DNA of 32,416 bases. It comes from a virus. The stretch is from positions 1 through 32,416 of the IMG/VR virus record IMGVR_UViG_3300043427_000940; one strand, given 5' to 3'. The notes under the pieces are model-generated. The model did no database searches. It was not told the origin of the DNA and saw only the letters and a list, made by a program, of their open reading frames with translations. Positions 14,849-24,120 of the stretch are shown here, piece by piece (positions within the stretch are counted from its first letter, which is position 1; the number at the start of each line of letters is the position of its first letter). A program made the position numbers and the translations under genes.

Positions 14849-17800
14849 ATGGCGAATTTCTTTGACCAGTTTGATCAAGCAGCACCTGCACAAACTGGCA
14901 GGCCCGACAGTTTTCGCACACAGGTTTCTGGGGAAGAAGACGAAGAACGCCGAAAGGAAGCACTTGCTATCCTAGAGGCGGAAAAGGCCGATAACCTGTC
15001 CAAAGGCCGTACCGACCTTGCCGCTGAAAACGACAAGGAAATTGCTCGGATGAAAACCAGCACGCCGTACCTCGGCGGTGCTCGTCCTGCGGCTAAAACT
15101 CCGGTTAACTTCTTCGATCAGTTTGACAAGCCCAAAGCCGCGCCGACTGGCAACTTCTTCGACCAGTTCGATAAACAACCGGCGGCAAAAGCAGAACCCA
15201 AAAAAGAAGAACCCAAAGAAGAAGCCCCCGGTTTCTTTGGCAGGCTTAAACAATCGTTTGTAGACGTTGGCGTGCCGCAGGCCCAAGCGGGGCTTACTGG
15301 CCTGACTGTGGTTGCTCAAGCAGAGCAAATTGCCAAGACCGCCGACAAACTCAAACAACTTGAGGCTGCGGGTCAAGGCGAGTCCAGAGAAGCCAACGGA
15401 CTGCGCAAAACGCTGGACTTTTATACCCAGCGTCAGGGCACTTATTTTGCAGATTTAGCCACTAAGCAAGCGCAACTAAGCAAAGCACCGGTGTATACAG
15501 GCGTCAAAGAGCTTAGCGAAGCCAAGACGTTCTCCGAAGGTTTTAGAACGTTTGCCAAAGATCCAGTAAATATCGTCGCTAACCTGACAGCGCAGTCGTT
15601 ACCTACCGCTGTTCCGGGGCTGGTGCTTGGCGTTATCAACCCGACGCTTGGTGCTGCGGCGATGGGCGGCAGTTCGTTTGGCGTTGAATTTGGCAACTCA
15701 TTACTTGAGTTTGCACAAGAAAATGGCGTCAATACTGCTGACCCCAAAGCAATGGCTGCGTTCTTCGCTGACGAAAAACTGCTACGCGAAGGTGTAAATA
15801 AAGCCGGAGCGCGCGCGGGCATCGTCGGCGCGGGCGACTTGCTACTGGCTGGACTGGCGAGCAAAACGCTGGTACCGAAAAAAATTACTGGCCCCGTCGC
15901 TAAAAATGTCACTAACGTCGGCGCACAAATGGGTGCGCAAGCAGTCGGCGGCGGTGGTTTTGAAGCCGCTGCTCAAGTAGCAACTGAAGGGCGAGTTACC
16001 AAACCGGGCGAAATTCTTGCTGAAACCTTTGGTGGGTTAGGTACTGCTCCAATTGAAGTTGCAGCCCAAACCGCTCAAGCACGCAGAGAAATTAAACGCG
16101 CACGCGAAGAAGCTGCTGCCGCTGAAGCTGCTGGCGCTGAAACTGCAGCGGAAGAAGACCGCATCGAACCCACGGAAGGCAAGCCGATTGACACCCGTGC
16201 CCGCCAGATTGCCGCAGACCTCCAAGCAGTTGGGTTCCCCGAGGCCGAATCGCAAACTATCGCCAAGACTATGGCGGAGGACGAGCTAGCCCGTACGCAA
16301 GAAAAGACAGCGGTCAAAGGGGAAGAGGCGCTGGCTACCCCGCCCGCCGACCGGCTTGAAGCCAAGGTGCAGGAGTTCATTGACGCTGGTGTTGCCCCCG
16401 ACGAAGCCCGACTGCGTGCAGAAACCGCTATTGCCGAGGAAGATGAAGCAGATGCGTTGGCGCGAAAAGAAGCAGAAGGAGCAGCAGATGTTGCAGGAAC
16501 TGTCGAAGGATCAACTGGAACTGGCGTTCCGGTGGCTGGCGAGCGAGGTGCAGGAGTTCCCGCCGCCGCAGGAGTTGAAGAACCTCAACGAAGTGGAGTG
16601 GTTCCTACTGGATCAACTGCTGCAGGGGTTGCTGAAGGAGAAGGAACTCAGCCCGCTGCAGTAGAGTCGCCTGAAGTTGGACCCGATTTTTTTGCTGGCG
16701 TAGACGAAGGCACGCTAAACGAACTAGCCAACAACGCTGCAAACCCGTCACTCCGCCAAGAAGCCTCTAAAGAATTGGCTCGGCGTAAAACTGCTATTGC
16801 CACAGCAACCGAAGGAGAGAAAGTTGGCACTGAAACCGCTGAAACCGTCCAAACAGAAGCGCAAGGACAAGAAGCACCCGCTGCCCCAGCAGTAGAGGAA
16901 GCCCCCAAGAAGCGTGGTCGGCCTGCGCTGACCGAGGAGCAGAAAGCCGCCCGTCAGCCCGCCCAGAAAGAAGCAAAGGCTGCGGCTAAGAAGGCCGACG
17001 CCGCTATTAAGAAGCTCAATGATCTGCTCGACACCAAGGTTGAGCCGGATAACTTTGCCGACGACCAAGCATTCCAAGAAGCCCAGACCGAACTGAACAA
17101 CAAGCGCGGCGCGGCACTGCGCGAGGTGCTGATGCTTGAGCCCACAATGCAGCGGGGCTCGGCTGCGGGTAAGCGACTGTCTGCGGCTATTGCTCGGCCT
17201 GAGATTCCCAAGCAGCAGCTTGAGTTGGTGCGCAAAGGCGTAGAACTTTCCCGCAAAGCCACGGAAACGCCCAGCCGCGCAGAAGTTGCCACCGCACCAG
17301 CACGCGAGGATTTCAAACCCAACACCAACGGCGTTCAGGCTCTTGGAACGGTCATTCGTGGTGACGCGCCGCCCGCACTCAAAGCCATTGCACAGCGCCT
17401 GCGTGGGGCTAATGCCGGGGTCAAGTTCCAAGTCATTGAGCAGGGTGACCCACTACCCCCCGCACTGGAGCGCAACAAAGCCGACTGGGATGCTGCGCGG
17501 GGTTTGTTCATTCAGAACGACGCTACGGGCGAGCGTTCCATCTACGTCAAAGGCTCCAGCTACGGAGAAGACCAAGGCGCAAATGACATCACGGTGCTGC
17601 ACGAGAATCTGCATGCAGCCACCAACCAGAAACTGTACCTCGGCCTTCGTGCTCTGCAGCGTGGGTTCTCCACCAATTCAAAACTGGCGCGAGCCACCCA
17701 AGATTTGGTTGACCTCATGCGCCGCACGGGCGAGGAGATGACTCGGCTGGACAAACGTAAGCAACTGCCGCCCGCAGTGGGTCGGTTGTTTGAAGCAACC

Positions 17801-20800
17801 AACGGCAAGATCGTCGGTGACCCCCGCGAGTTCTTGGCTTATGGTATGTCTGATCCGGACTTCCAGCAGTTCCTCATGGGGCTGCGCGGAGCCGAGGCGG
17901 AGACATCGTTCTTCAGCCGGTTTGTGGACACGGTGCGCAGACTTTTGGGTATGTCGGAGGATGCAACCAACGCCCTGACCGATCTGATCGTAGTCACGGA
18001 CAAGATTCTCTCGGCCCGCAAAACGCCGACGATGTACTTCCTTGAGCGTGCTGAGAAACGCGCTGCTCAAAAAGCGGAAGGCGAAAAAGAGAAAGTCTCT
18101 GCGGCGAAAGCGAAACCGCCGGGCCCGCGTACGCAGAAGGAAATCGACAAAGAAGTCGCCATTGCCAAGGAGAAGGTACGTATCTCTCGTGAAGGCGAAC
18201 TTGGGTCGGCTGTTGAGCAGTTGCAGAAAGCCCGCAACGCCAAGGACGCACTGGACGTTCTCAAGCGTGGGTGGGGCAGTATGACCGCAGCGCAACGGGA
18301 AGCCGCAGTGCGCCTGCCGACTCTGGACTTTTTGGCTCGTTGGTCGAAGGACGACGTACCACGTATTGCTGAAGTGAGCGAGTTGCTCCAACGCATGAAC
18401 GGCATGTCGTTGCAGTTCTTGGAAGGTGCGGAACGCCTCACGTCGCTGATGCGGGAGCAATTCAAGAAAGACCCGAGCCTGAGCAAGAAATTGTCGGACT
18501 TGGTGTATGCCTCAACCCTTGCACGCATCGACCCGGCAAACCCGGATGCAACGGATCGCAGCGCAGCTCTTGACGCCGACTACAAAGCACTCGGCAAAGC
18601 AGGGCAAGACCTGTACGTGCGCCTGCGCGACTATTACCGCGCTGTCAATGACCTGTACCGCAACCTGCTCGACCAGCAGATTGAGAATATGTCGGGCCTC
18701 ACGAATGAGGTCAAACAGAACATCCTCGCCAAGATCAAACAGGCATACGAAACCGGAGAGCGCATTGAGCCGTTCTTCCCGTTGGTACGTCGCGGCGACT
18801 ATTGGTTGTCGGTCGGTAGTGGCAAGAACCGCCAGTTCTTCATGTACGAGACTCGCGGGGAGCGAGATGCTGCGCTTAGGAAAGTTGCTGCTGAACGCCG
18901 GGTTGACGCCGATGAATTGCTGGAAGAAGGCAAAGTCGAGGTAGGCAACAATGTCAACGAACTGCGCCGGTACAGCCTGACAGGTAATTCCAGTGCAATG
19001 CTGACCAGCATCTTCGACGCCATTGATAGTCAGGAGATGAACTCGCCCGACGCACGCGAAGGGCTGAAGGACGCCATCTACCAGATTTATTTGCAGACCA
19101 TGCCGGAGCAAAGTTTCCGCAGCATGTTCATTCACCGGAAAGGGCGTGCGGGTTTCAGCACTGACTTGCTACGTAATACGGCGACGACCGCTTCTCGTAT
19201 GGCTGTGCAGTTGCCCCGGCTCAAGTACACCCCCCTGTTCCGTAATGCGCTGTCGGCAGCGCGGGACTCCGTTGCTGAACGTCCGGAATTTCTGCCGTTT
19301 GTCGAGGAGACTCAACGCCGTGTTGATCTTGCGCTGTCAGGCAGAGAAGGTGGTATCTCGGAAGCAGTAGCCGGGGTTGCCAACAAGACTTCATATATCT
19401 GGTATCTGTCAAGTGCGGCGTCGGCGTTGATTCAGCCGTTCAGCATTGTGCTGACTGGCCTGCCCGTGATTGGCGCAAACCACAACGACATGGCTGGTGC
19501 TGCGTACGAACTTGGCAAGATGATGACGCTGGTGAATCAGTACGGCGTCACGCGCAAAAATCTAGACGGCACAACATCTTGGTCGGCTCCAAGTCTTGCA
19601 AACAGCAACGCCCTGTCTGCAGATGAAAAACGTGCGGTCAAGGAAATGACTGCCCGAGGTGTGCAGGAGTCTACGTATGCTTCCCTTGTTTGGGAGTACA
19701 AACGTAATCCCGAAGCTGATCTAGATAGCACGCGCAGTAAAGGGAAGAAAGCCGCTGACCTGCTAATCGGCGGACTGATGCACAACACCGAGCGGCTTAC
19801 TCGTGAGGCTGTGTACTTGGCTTCGTACCGACTTGGCCGCAAGCAAGGCATGTCGTTTGAGGAGGCGGTGCAGCAAGCGGTTTCGGATACCAACGAATCT
19901 CTTGCCGACTACGACATCTCCAACCGCCCGCGTTGGATGCAGAAGGGGCTGGGGCGCATTGCGTTCCAGTTCAAGATGTACCCGCTGCATATGATCCTGC
20001 TGCTGGCGACCAACTTCAAGCGCATGATGCCGCTGCTGAACAAAGAAGGCAAAGCAGAAGCAGCCAAGAAGTTCTTCGGCATCCTCGGCACAACCGGTGT
20101 GCTGGCGGGCGCGTCGGGCTTGCCCCTGTTTAGCGTCTTCATGGGCATCGCTGGCTGGGCGTGGAAGCAGATGGCAGACGACGATGAACTGCCAGATGAA
20201 CTCAAGGACAAGGACTTTGAGACTTGGTTCCGCACTGTGTTCCTGCCGGAAAAACTTGGCGATGTGAAGATTGGCGGTGTGCCTGTATCCGACATTCTCG
20301 ACCGAGGCATCCTGAACGCAATCACCGGGCTGGACATTGCTTCGCGTATCGGCCTGAATGATCTGTGGTTCCGCGACTCCAAAGAACACAAAGACACGCG
20401 CAGTGCTGCTACTGCGTTCGTAATTGATACCTTCGGTGGCCCCATCACCAGCATTGCGCTGAACTGGGCAGATGCCTACGACGCATTCATGCTCGGCGAC
20501 TACCGCAAAGCAATGGAGAAAGCCTCACCCGCCATCATCCGCAACTACCTGATCGGCGAGAAATACGCGAACGAAGGCGTGAAAGACTTCAAAGGCTCAA
20601 CGCTAATTCCCAAAGAAGATGTGACTTCCACGATGGAGTGGGCGCAGAAGATTGGCTTCCGTCCGGACAAGGTGGCGCAGATTCAAAGCGCCAACTTCAA
20701 GACCTACGGCATCGAGCAGAAGATCACGTTTGAACGCGCTCGGTTGATGAAGATGATCAACATTGCCTACGACAAAGGCGAGAGAGAAAAAGACTTCTCG

Positions 20801-21022
20801 GAATTCAATCGGCTGTTTAAGGAAGAAGTGCCCAAGTTCAACAAAAAGAATCCGACGTACGGAATCGAGGACGACGATGTTGAGCGGTCACTGGAGAAGC
20901 GACTTGAGACTCGGAACTCCGCACGTATGGGCATCGTGCTGACTGAGAAGAATGCGCGGCTGTTTGAGGATGTTGTCAAAAATCTTGAAAAGATGGCTAA
21001 GCCCGAAGAAGAGAAGAAATAA
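14849..21022 (+). CDS. Giant polyvalent virion protein (HExxH peptidase-like, LPD38-like)
   Basis: 2057 residues, ATG 14849, AGGG at 14837-14840. Three NFFDQFD motifs lie at residues 3, 87 and 102. Residues about 245-420 are hydrophobic Gly/Ala-rich (LPTAVPGLVLGVINPTLG). Residues 420-790 are acidic/Ala-rich linker with an AT-hook-like KKRGRP at 687-692. An HENLH motif at 918-922, with DPREFLA at 991-997 as possible third ligand (Glu994), suggests a zinc metallopeptidase fold. Residues about 1090-1500 are helical. Residues about 1513-1790 carry hydrophobic segments (SYIWYLSSAASALIQPFSIV; MYPLHMILLLATNFKRMMPL) like the LPD38 domain of polyvalent phage proteins. Such proteins are thought to enter the host with the DNA. 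The region 16443-16664 contains another gene in a different frame. Confidence 0.85.
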   Translation: MANFFDQFDQAAPAQTGRPDSFRTQVSGEEDEERRKEALAILEAEKADNLSKGRTDLAAENDKEIARMKTSTPYLGGARPAAKTPVNFFDQFDKPKAAPTGNFFDQFDKQPAAKAEPKKEEPKEEAPGFFGRLKQSFVDVGVPQAQAGLTGLTVVAQAEQIAKTADKLKQLEAAGQGESREANGLRKTLDFYTQRQGTYFADLATKQAQLSKAPVYTGVKELSEAKTFSEGFRTFAKDPVNIVANLTAQSLPTAVPGLVLGVINPTLGAAAMGGSSFGVEFGNSLLEFAQENGVNTADPKAMAAFFADEKLLREGVNKAGARAGIVGAGDLLLAGLASKTLVPKKITGPVAKNVTNVGAQMGAQAVGGGGFEAAAQVATEGRVTKPGEILAETFGGLGTAPIEVAAQTAQARREIKRAREEAAAAEAAGAETAAEEDRIEPTEGKPIDTRARQIAADLQAVGFPEAESQTIAKTMAEDELARTQEKTAVKGEEALATPPADRLEAKVQEFIDAGVAPDEARLRAETAIAEEDEADALARKEAEGAADVAGTVEGSTGTGVPVAGERGAGVPAAAGVEEPQRSGVVPTGSTAAGVAEGEGTQPAAVESPEVGPDFFAGVDEGTLNELANNAANPSLRQEASKELARRKTAIATATEGEKVGTETAETVQTEAQGQEAPAAPAVEEAPKKRGRPALTEEQKAARQPAQKEAKAAAKKADAAIKKLNDLLDTKVEPDNFADDQAFQEAQTELNNKRGAALREVLMLEPTMQRGSAAGKRLSAAIARPEIPKQQLELVRKGVELSRKATETPSRAEVATAPAREDFKPNTNGVQALGTVIRGDAPPALKAIAQRLRGANAGVKFQVIEQGDPLPPALERNKADWDAARGLFIQNDATGERSIYVKGSSYGEDQGANDITVLHENLHAATNQKLYLGLRALQRGFSTNSKLARATQDLVDLMRRTGEEMTRLDKRKQLPPAVGRLFEATNGKIVGDPREFLAYGMSDPDFQQFLMGLRGAEAETSFFSRFVDTVRRLLGMSEDATNALTDLIVVTDKILSARKTPTMYFLERAEKRAAQKAEGEKEKVSAAKAKPPGPRTQKEIDKEVAIAKEKVRISREGELGSAVEQLQKARNAKDALDVLKRGWGSMTAAQREAAVRLPTLDFLARWSKDDVPRIAEVSELLQRMNGMSLQFLEGAERLTSLMREQFKKDPSLSKKLSDLVYASTLARIDPANPDATDRSAALDADYKALGKAGQDLYVRLRDYYRAVNDLYRNLLDQQIENMSGLTNEVKQNILAKIKQAYETGERIEPFFPLVRRGDYWLSVGSGKNRQFFMYETRGERDAALRKVAAERRVDADELLEEGKVEVGNNVNELRRYSLTGNSSAMLTSIFDAIDSQEMNSPDAREGLKDAIYQIYLQTMPEQSFRSMFIHRKGRAGFSTDLLRNTATTASRMAVQLPRLKYTPLFRNALSAARDSVAERPEFLPFVEETQRRVDLALSGREGGISEAVAGVANKTSYIWYLSSAASALIQPFSIVLTGLPVIGANHNDMAGAAYELGKMMTLVNQYGVTRKNLDGTTSWSAPSLANSNALSADEKRAVKEMTARGVQESTYASLVWEYKRNPEADLDSTRSKGKKAADLLIGGLMHNTERLTREAVYLASYRLGRKQGMSFEEAVQQAVSDTNESLADYDISNRPRWMQKGLGRIAFQFKMYPLHMILLLATNFKRMMPLLNKEGKAEAAKKFFGILGTTGVLAGASGLPLFSVFMGIAGWAWKQMADDDELPDELKDKDFETWFRTVFLPEKLGDVKIGGVPVSDILDRGILNAITGLDIASRIGLNDLWFRDSKEHKDTRSAATAFVIDTFGGPITSIALNWADAYDAFMLGDYRKAMEKASPAIIRNYLIGEKYANEGVKDFKGSTLIPKEDVTSTMEWAQKIGFRPDKVAQIQSANFKTYGIEQKITFERARLMKMINIAYDKGEREKDFSEFNRLFKEEVPKFNKKNPTYGIEDDDVERSLEKRLETRNSARMGIVLTEKNARLFEDVVKNLEKMAKPEEEKK
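16443..16664 (+). CDS. Overprinted small gene inside the giant gene (other frame), function unknown
   Basis: A 73-codon frame, +1 relative to the surrounding gene, from ATG 16443 (or ATG 16452) to TAG 16662-16664. GAGGA at 16436-16440 lies just upstream: too close for 16443, better for 16452. The product has a basic Gln/Lys N-terminus, then LSKDQLELAFRWLASEV, ELKNLNEVEWFLLDQLLQGL and an end in KELSPLQ: amphipathic helices with Trp, Phe and Leu regularly placed, like a compact folded protein. By hand count, 62 of 73 sense codons end in G or C here, against 16 of 74 in the giant's frame across the same bases. The giant's sequence there is low-complexity Gly/Ala/Val/Pro/Glu. No known function is recognised. 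Confidence 0.7.
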   Translation: MKQMRWREKKQKEQQMLQELSKDQLELAFRWLASEVQEFPPPQELKNLNEVEWFLLDQLLQGLLKEKELSPLQ

Positions 21023-21048
21023 AAAAGCCCCCGGCGTTAACCGGGGGC
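21021..21048 (-). terminator. Rho-independent terminator at the convergence of the two gene blocks
   Basis: A perfect 8-bp GC stem, GCCCCCGG (21027-21034) with CCGGGGGC (21041-21048) and a six-base loop, is flanked on the left by A6. Read on the - strand this is a stem followed by TTTTTT, so it ends the leftward replication transcript. In the + direction no T-run follows, so it would stop rightward transcription less well. Confidence 0.85.
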
Positions 21049-21107
21049 TGTCTAGAAGGAGATACCCAAAAGCTGGCACCTGCAAGAACCAGCGGCTCCA
21101 ATATATC

Positions 21108-21302
21108 TCACATGCGCCAGACGCGCAAACCCTTGATGCCGTCTTCGATTACCTGCTTGGTGATCACTTCGATACCCAGTCGGCGCGTAGTACGGTTTAT
21201 ATCTTTCCTAGCCTGTTCCACATCAATGCAGGGTACAAAAAACGAGTACCCCTTGCGGAACTTGGCCCAGTTAATTTGATAACTGACTGTCTCCACCTTC
21301 AT
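21108..21302 (-). CDS. Small conserved phage-type protein, last gene of the replication block
   Basis: 64 residues from ATG 21302, overlapping the 3' end of the primase-helicase gene by 32 bases. A TTG at 21335 would add 11 residues that look like read-through of the upstream gene. The sequence begins MKVETVSYQINWAKF, contains GYSFFVPCIDVEQARK and ends GLRVWRM. The pattern of an aromatic 'W-x-x-F-x-x-G-x-SFFVP' start and a final 'G-[LI]-RVWR' looks like a small winged or DNA-binding fold, but no family is firmly recognised. No clear ribosome site; probably coupled to the gene above. Confidence 0.6.
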   Translation of the reverse strand: MKVETVSYQINWAKFRKGYSFFVPCIDVEQARKDINRTTRRLGIEVITKQVIEDGIKGLRVWRM

Positions 21303-24120
21303 CTTGCGGGGCTGTTTCCAGTTGCAGGAACTCAAAATTGGCGGTGTTGAAGTGCAGCGCCCGAACAGGTGGTGACACCAACTTCATCCCCTTGGACATG
21401 CGCTTGTTGACCGCACCCTTGAACACTTCAAGAACCGACAGCGCCGTGAGCGTATCCTTGTAGTTGATCTGCAATTTGACGCAGAAGTCCTTGAAGCTCT
21501 TCGCCGACAAGAACAAGTCTTTGGTGTCGGGCTCGTAACGTATCAGCAGTTCCCCCCTTGGCTCCTGTAGCGGCAGCGGTATCAGGGTGCTCCGGGCGTC
21601 AACCTCCCCGTTCACGATCAGGGCGTTGCCGATGTAGTGGTTGATGTAGTCGCCAAGAATGGTCTTTGCATCCGGCTCGGCGGGCTTTATCTCCGTACGC
21701 ATTTCGTTAAGCATTTTGATCGTCCAGTCGTAAATGCGTTTCATGTCGAAGTCGATCAACCCAAGGTTCTTGGCGATCAACCCACCCGTGATGTTGCATG
21801 CCGCCACTGCCGACCAGAACCGCTCTTTCTGTGTTACGCGGAGTTCCCGGTCGATGCGGGCTTGCACCTTCTTCAGCAACGCTCTGGCGTCTTCAAGGTT
21901 GTTAACCAGCCACTGGAAGTACGGCTCGGCGGCATGCCCGTAGTTCTCAAACAACTGGTGGTCGAACAACTCCTTGCCCGTGGCTACGTCGATGACGGAC
22001 GTTGGCTCAATCTTGTACTCAAGCAGACGCATGCTCTCGCCGTCCGGTGAGTTCTTCGCCGCGCCCAACTTCTCGTAGAAACTGGCGTTCGACGATGTGA
22101 GGGTGATGCCCTGCCAACGGGTGTTGTTCAGCCGCATTTCGTTGGTCTGCGACTTCATGCGGTCCTTGCCCCGGCCTTGGCTGATGCTGTAGGACAGGTC
22201 GGAGAACTCCATCGGGCTGGTGTTCGTAATCTCGTCGATGGTGTTGGCGAGGTTGTTCATCACGCCGAGTCGGTGCATCTTGGCGTTCTGGGTGTCTTTC
22301 CAGATCGACGCCAGATTCTTCGGGTGCCCGATCACGCTGTTGCACATATACAGGGTGGTGGACTTGCCCGTGCCCGACGCCGGGTAGATCAGGTTGATGA
22401 TCGCCCCAGACATGCCGGTGTACTTGAGCAGGGGAGAACCAAACGCAGTCAGTGCAGCAAACGCATTCGGCTCCAGCCCCGGCAGGTTGTACATATTGAA
22501 CACTTCCCGCCACTTCTCCAGTTCACCCGCCGCGTGAATATGGTCGGCAATTTCTCTGGTGGTGATCGACGGGGGGCTGTAGAACGTGCCGTCCTTGGTG
22601 ATTTCTTTGTCCCCCACAATAAATTTGCTGTCTTTTTCGACCCATCCAAACTGAGTCCGCATGATTTCTGCCTTCTTTTGAAATTGCAGGTTCTTGACGA
22701 AGGTGGTGAGGTAGCCAAGCAGCGCATTCATCTGCTTGTCAGTCGGCACGACGCCGTGGTGCGCCAATACTTCGCGCAGTTTGTCCTTGACCACGAGCGC
22801 CGTAGCCGGGACAGCAAACTCCTTCACGCCGTCTTGCGGTAGGTGCAGTCGGATCAGGGCAATTTCACCCTGCTCGTTGTGCTGCATCCGCTTGGTTACG
22901 TACAGGTCGTGCTCGTACACAAGCTCAGGCTCGTCTTCTTCGTCCTTGGGCTTGCGGTACACACCGCCAGACTTGCCCCGGAAGTACGGGAATGGGTACT
23001 CGGGGATTTGTACTACGGTTTCTTCGTTTTTCTCGTTAGTTACTACTACTTCATTATCAGAATCGTCAGCCTCGGCTACTTCGATGCCGAGCACTATCGG
23101 TGACTTGATCTTTCCCTTGTGGATGCAGCCTTCGCAGCCCACCGGGTTGAGTTTTTCAAACGTAGCGCAGTGATGCGGGCCACCCTTGGTGACGAGGTTG
23201 TGCACCTTGGCATCTACCTCGGTTGGGTCGTAGTCGGCGTACTCCCGCGACATCATGTGCGAGGCTTGCTCTCGGTCCACGCAGAAAGCGGTAATCGACA
23301 ACGCCGCCCGCCACAGGGGCTCCTCAATATCGTTCTGGTTCTGGTAGCAATGCAGTAACTGGTTGCACCCCTCGCCATTGATCGACTTGAGCATGATGGT
23401 CTTGAACCGCTTTACCTTGTTGGCAAGCAGTGCTTCCATCATCGGGCTCATCGAGCGGGGGATGAAGTCGGGCGTCTCCTCTTTCGGCTCGGGTGCGCCG
23501 AGCAGCTTGCGCATCTCCTCGTACGGGATGCGTTCTGTAGTTTCGTAGAGTACGGATACTTCGACGGGCTCTTCGCCTTTGAAGTTGGGTGTACCCGGTA
23601 TACGCAGAATCCGAGACGGCTCAAAAACTGCGGAGTCAACAATCAACCCTTGCTCGGCGCACAACTGACGCAGCCGGTTAGCCAGAGGAGTCCACTGTGC
23701 CCGGTCGAGCACTTCCTCCAGCAGCCAGTACGCATGGATGCCGTAGCCAGAATTAACCAGTACAGGGCGCGGCAGGTTTGTCGCGCTGCAAAACTTTACG
23801 AGTTCGTTGAGCCCCGTGGCTTGGTCGATGTAGCCCTTGACGACGCCGTTCTTGTCTGGCATGGCCTTGGTAGGCCCGCAGTCAATGTCCATCCACAGCG
23901 CCCTGAAATGCAGAGCGTTCTCGTGGGTGCGGTTGTCAGCGTCACCGTATTTGGCACAGCCAAAGTAAGCGTTGAATCCCCGCTTTACTAACTTGGCTGT
24001 CTGTTCATCTGCCTCTTGGCGCGAGTCATAAAAGTTCTGGTCTACATACCTGCCAATCCCCACCACGCAGTACCGCCCCTCGGTAGGCAACACCGCGTCC
24101 AGAAGATCGAACGATGACAT
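21271..24120 (-). CDS. Primase-helicase: AEP-type primase fused to a P-loop helicase
   Basis: 949 residues, ATG 24120 directly abutting the upstream stop. The N-terminal part shows archaeo-eukaryotic primase motifs: ALWMDID (Asp78, Asp80), SGYGIHAYW (His129) and VDSAVFEPSRILRIPGTPN (Asp162). A Cys/His cluster at about 316-332 (HHC-x10-C-x2-C) may bind zinc. The C-terminal part is an ATPase of the DUF927/SF3-like type: Walker A YPASGTGKST (Lys586), Walker B TIDEIT (Asp629, Glu630) and ITLTSSN as sensor. It would lay primers and unwind the fork for the phage polymerase encoded upstream. The C-terminal 30 bases overlap the next small gene. Confidence 0.85.
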   Translation of the reverse strand: MSSFDLLDAVLPTEGRYCVVGIGRYVDQNFYDSRQEADEQTAKLVKRGFNAYFGCAKYGDADNRTHENALHFRALWMDIDCGPTKAMPDKNGVVKGYIDQATGLNELVKFCSATNLPRPVLVNSGYGIHAYWLLEEVLDRAQWTPLANRLRQLCAEQGLIVDSAVFEPSRILRIPGTPNFKGEEPVEVSVLYETTERIPYEEMRKLLGAPEPKEETPDFIPRSMSPMMEALLANKVKRFKTIMLKSINGEGCNQLLHCYQNQNDIEEPLWRAALSITAFCVDREQASHMMSREYADYDPTEVDAKVHNLVTKGGPHHCATFEKLNPVGCEGCIHKGKIKSPIVLGIEVAEADDSDNEVVVTNEKNEETVVQIPEYPFPYFRGKSGGVYRKPKDEEDEPELVYEHDLYVTKRMQHNEQGEIALIRLHLPQDGVKEFAVPATALVVKDKLREVLAHHGVVPTDKQMNALLGYLTTFVKNLQFQKKAEIMRTQFGWVEKDSKFIVGDKEITKDGTFYSPPSITTREIADHIHAAGELEKWREVFNMYNLPGLEPNAFAALTAFGSPLLKYTGMSGAIINLIYPASGTGKSTTLYMCNSVIGHPKNLASIWKDTQNAKMHRLGVMNNLANTIDEITNTSPMEFSDLSYSISQGRGKDRMKSQTNEMRLNNTRWQGITLTSSNASFYEKLGAAKNSPDGESMRLLEYKIEPTSVIDVATGKELFDHQLFENYGHAAEPYFQWLVNNLEDARALLKKVQARIDRELRVTQKERFWSAVAACNITGGLIAKNLGLIDFDMKRIYDWTIKMLNEMRTEIKPAEPDAKTILGDYINHYIGNALIVNGEVDARSTLIPLPLQEPRGELLIRYEPDTKDLFLSAKSFKDFCVKLQINYKDTLTALSVLEVFKGAVNKRMSKGMKLVSPPVRALHFNTANFEFLQLETAPQDEGGDSQLSN

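Noticed and set aside
21055-21064. AAGGAGATA on the + strand after the terminator, like a strong ribosome site
   Set aside because: No start codon with a continuing frame follows at useful distance; taken as chance.
21065-21091. Second terminator-like stem GCTGG...CCAGC on the - strand before the strong one
   Set aside because: Stem of only five pairs with a long loop; the T4 run after it is short, so it is not convincing beside the 8-bp stem that follows.
22177-22842. Long open frame on the + strand inside the primase-helicase gene
   Set aside because: It mirrors the opposite strand's G/C-ending codons, has no ribosome site and its product is low-quality (Val/His/Arg-rich); the - strand gene has full primase and helicase motifs.
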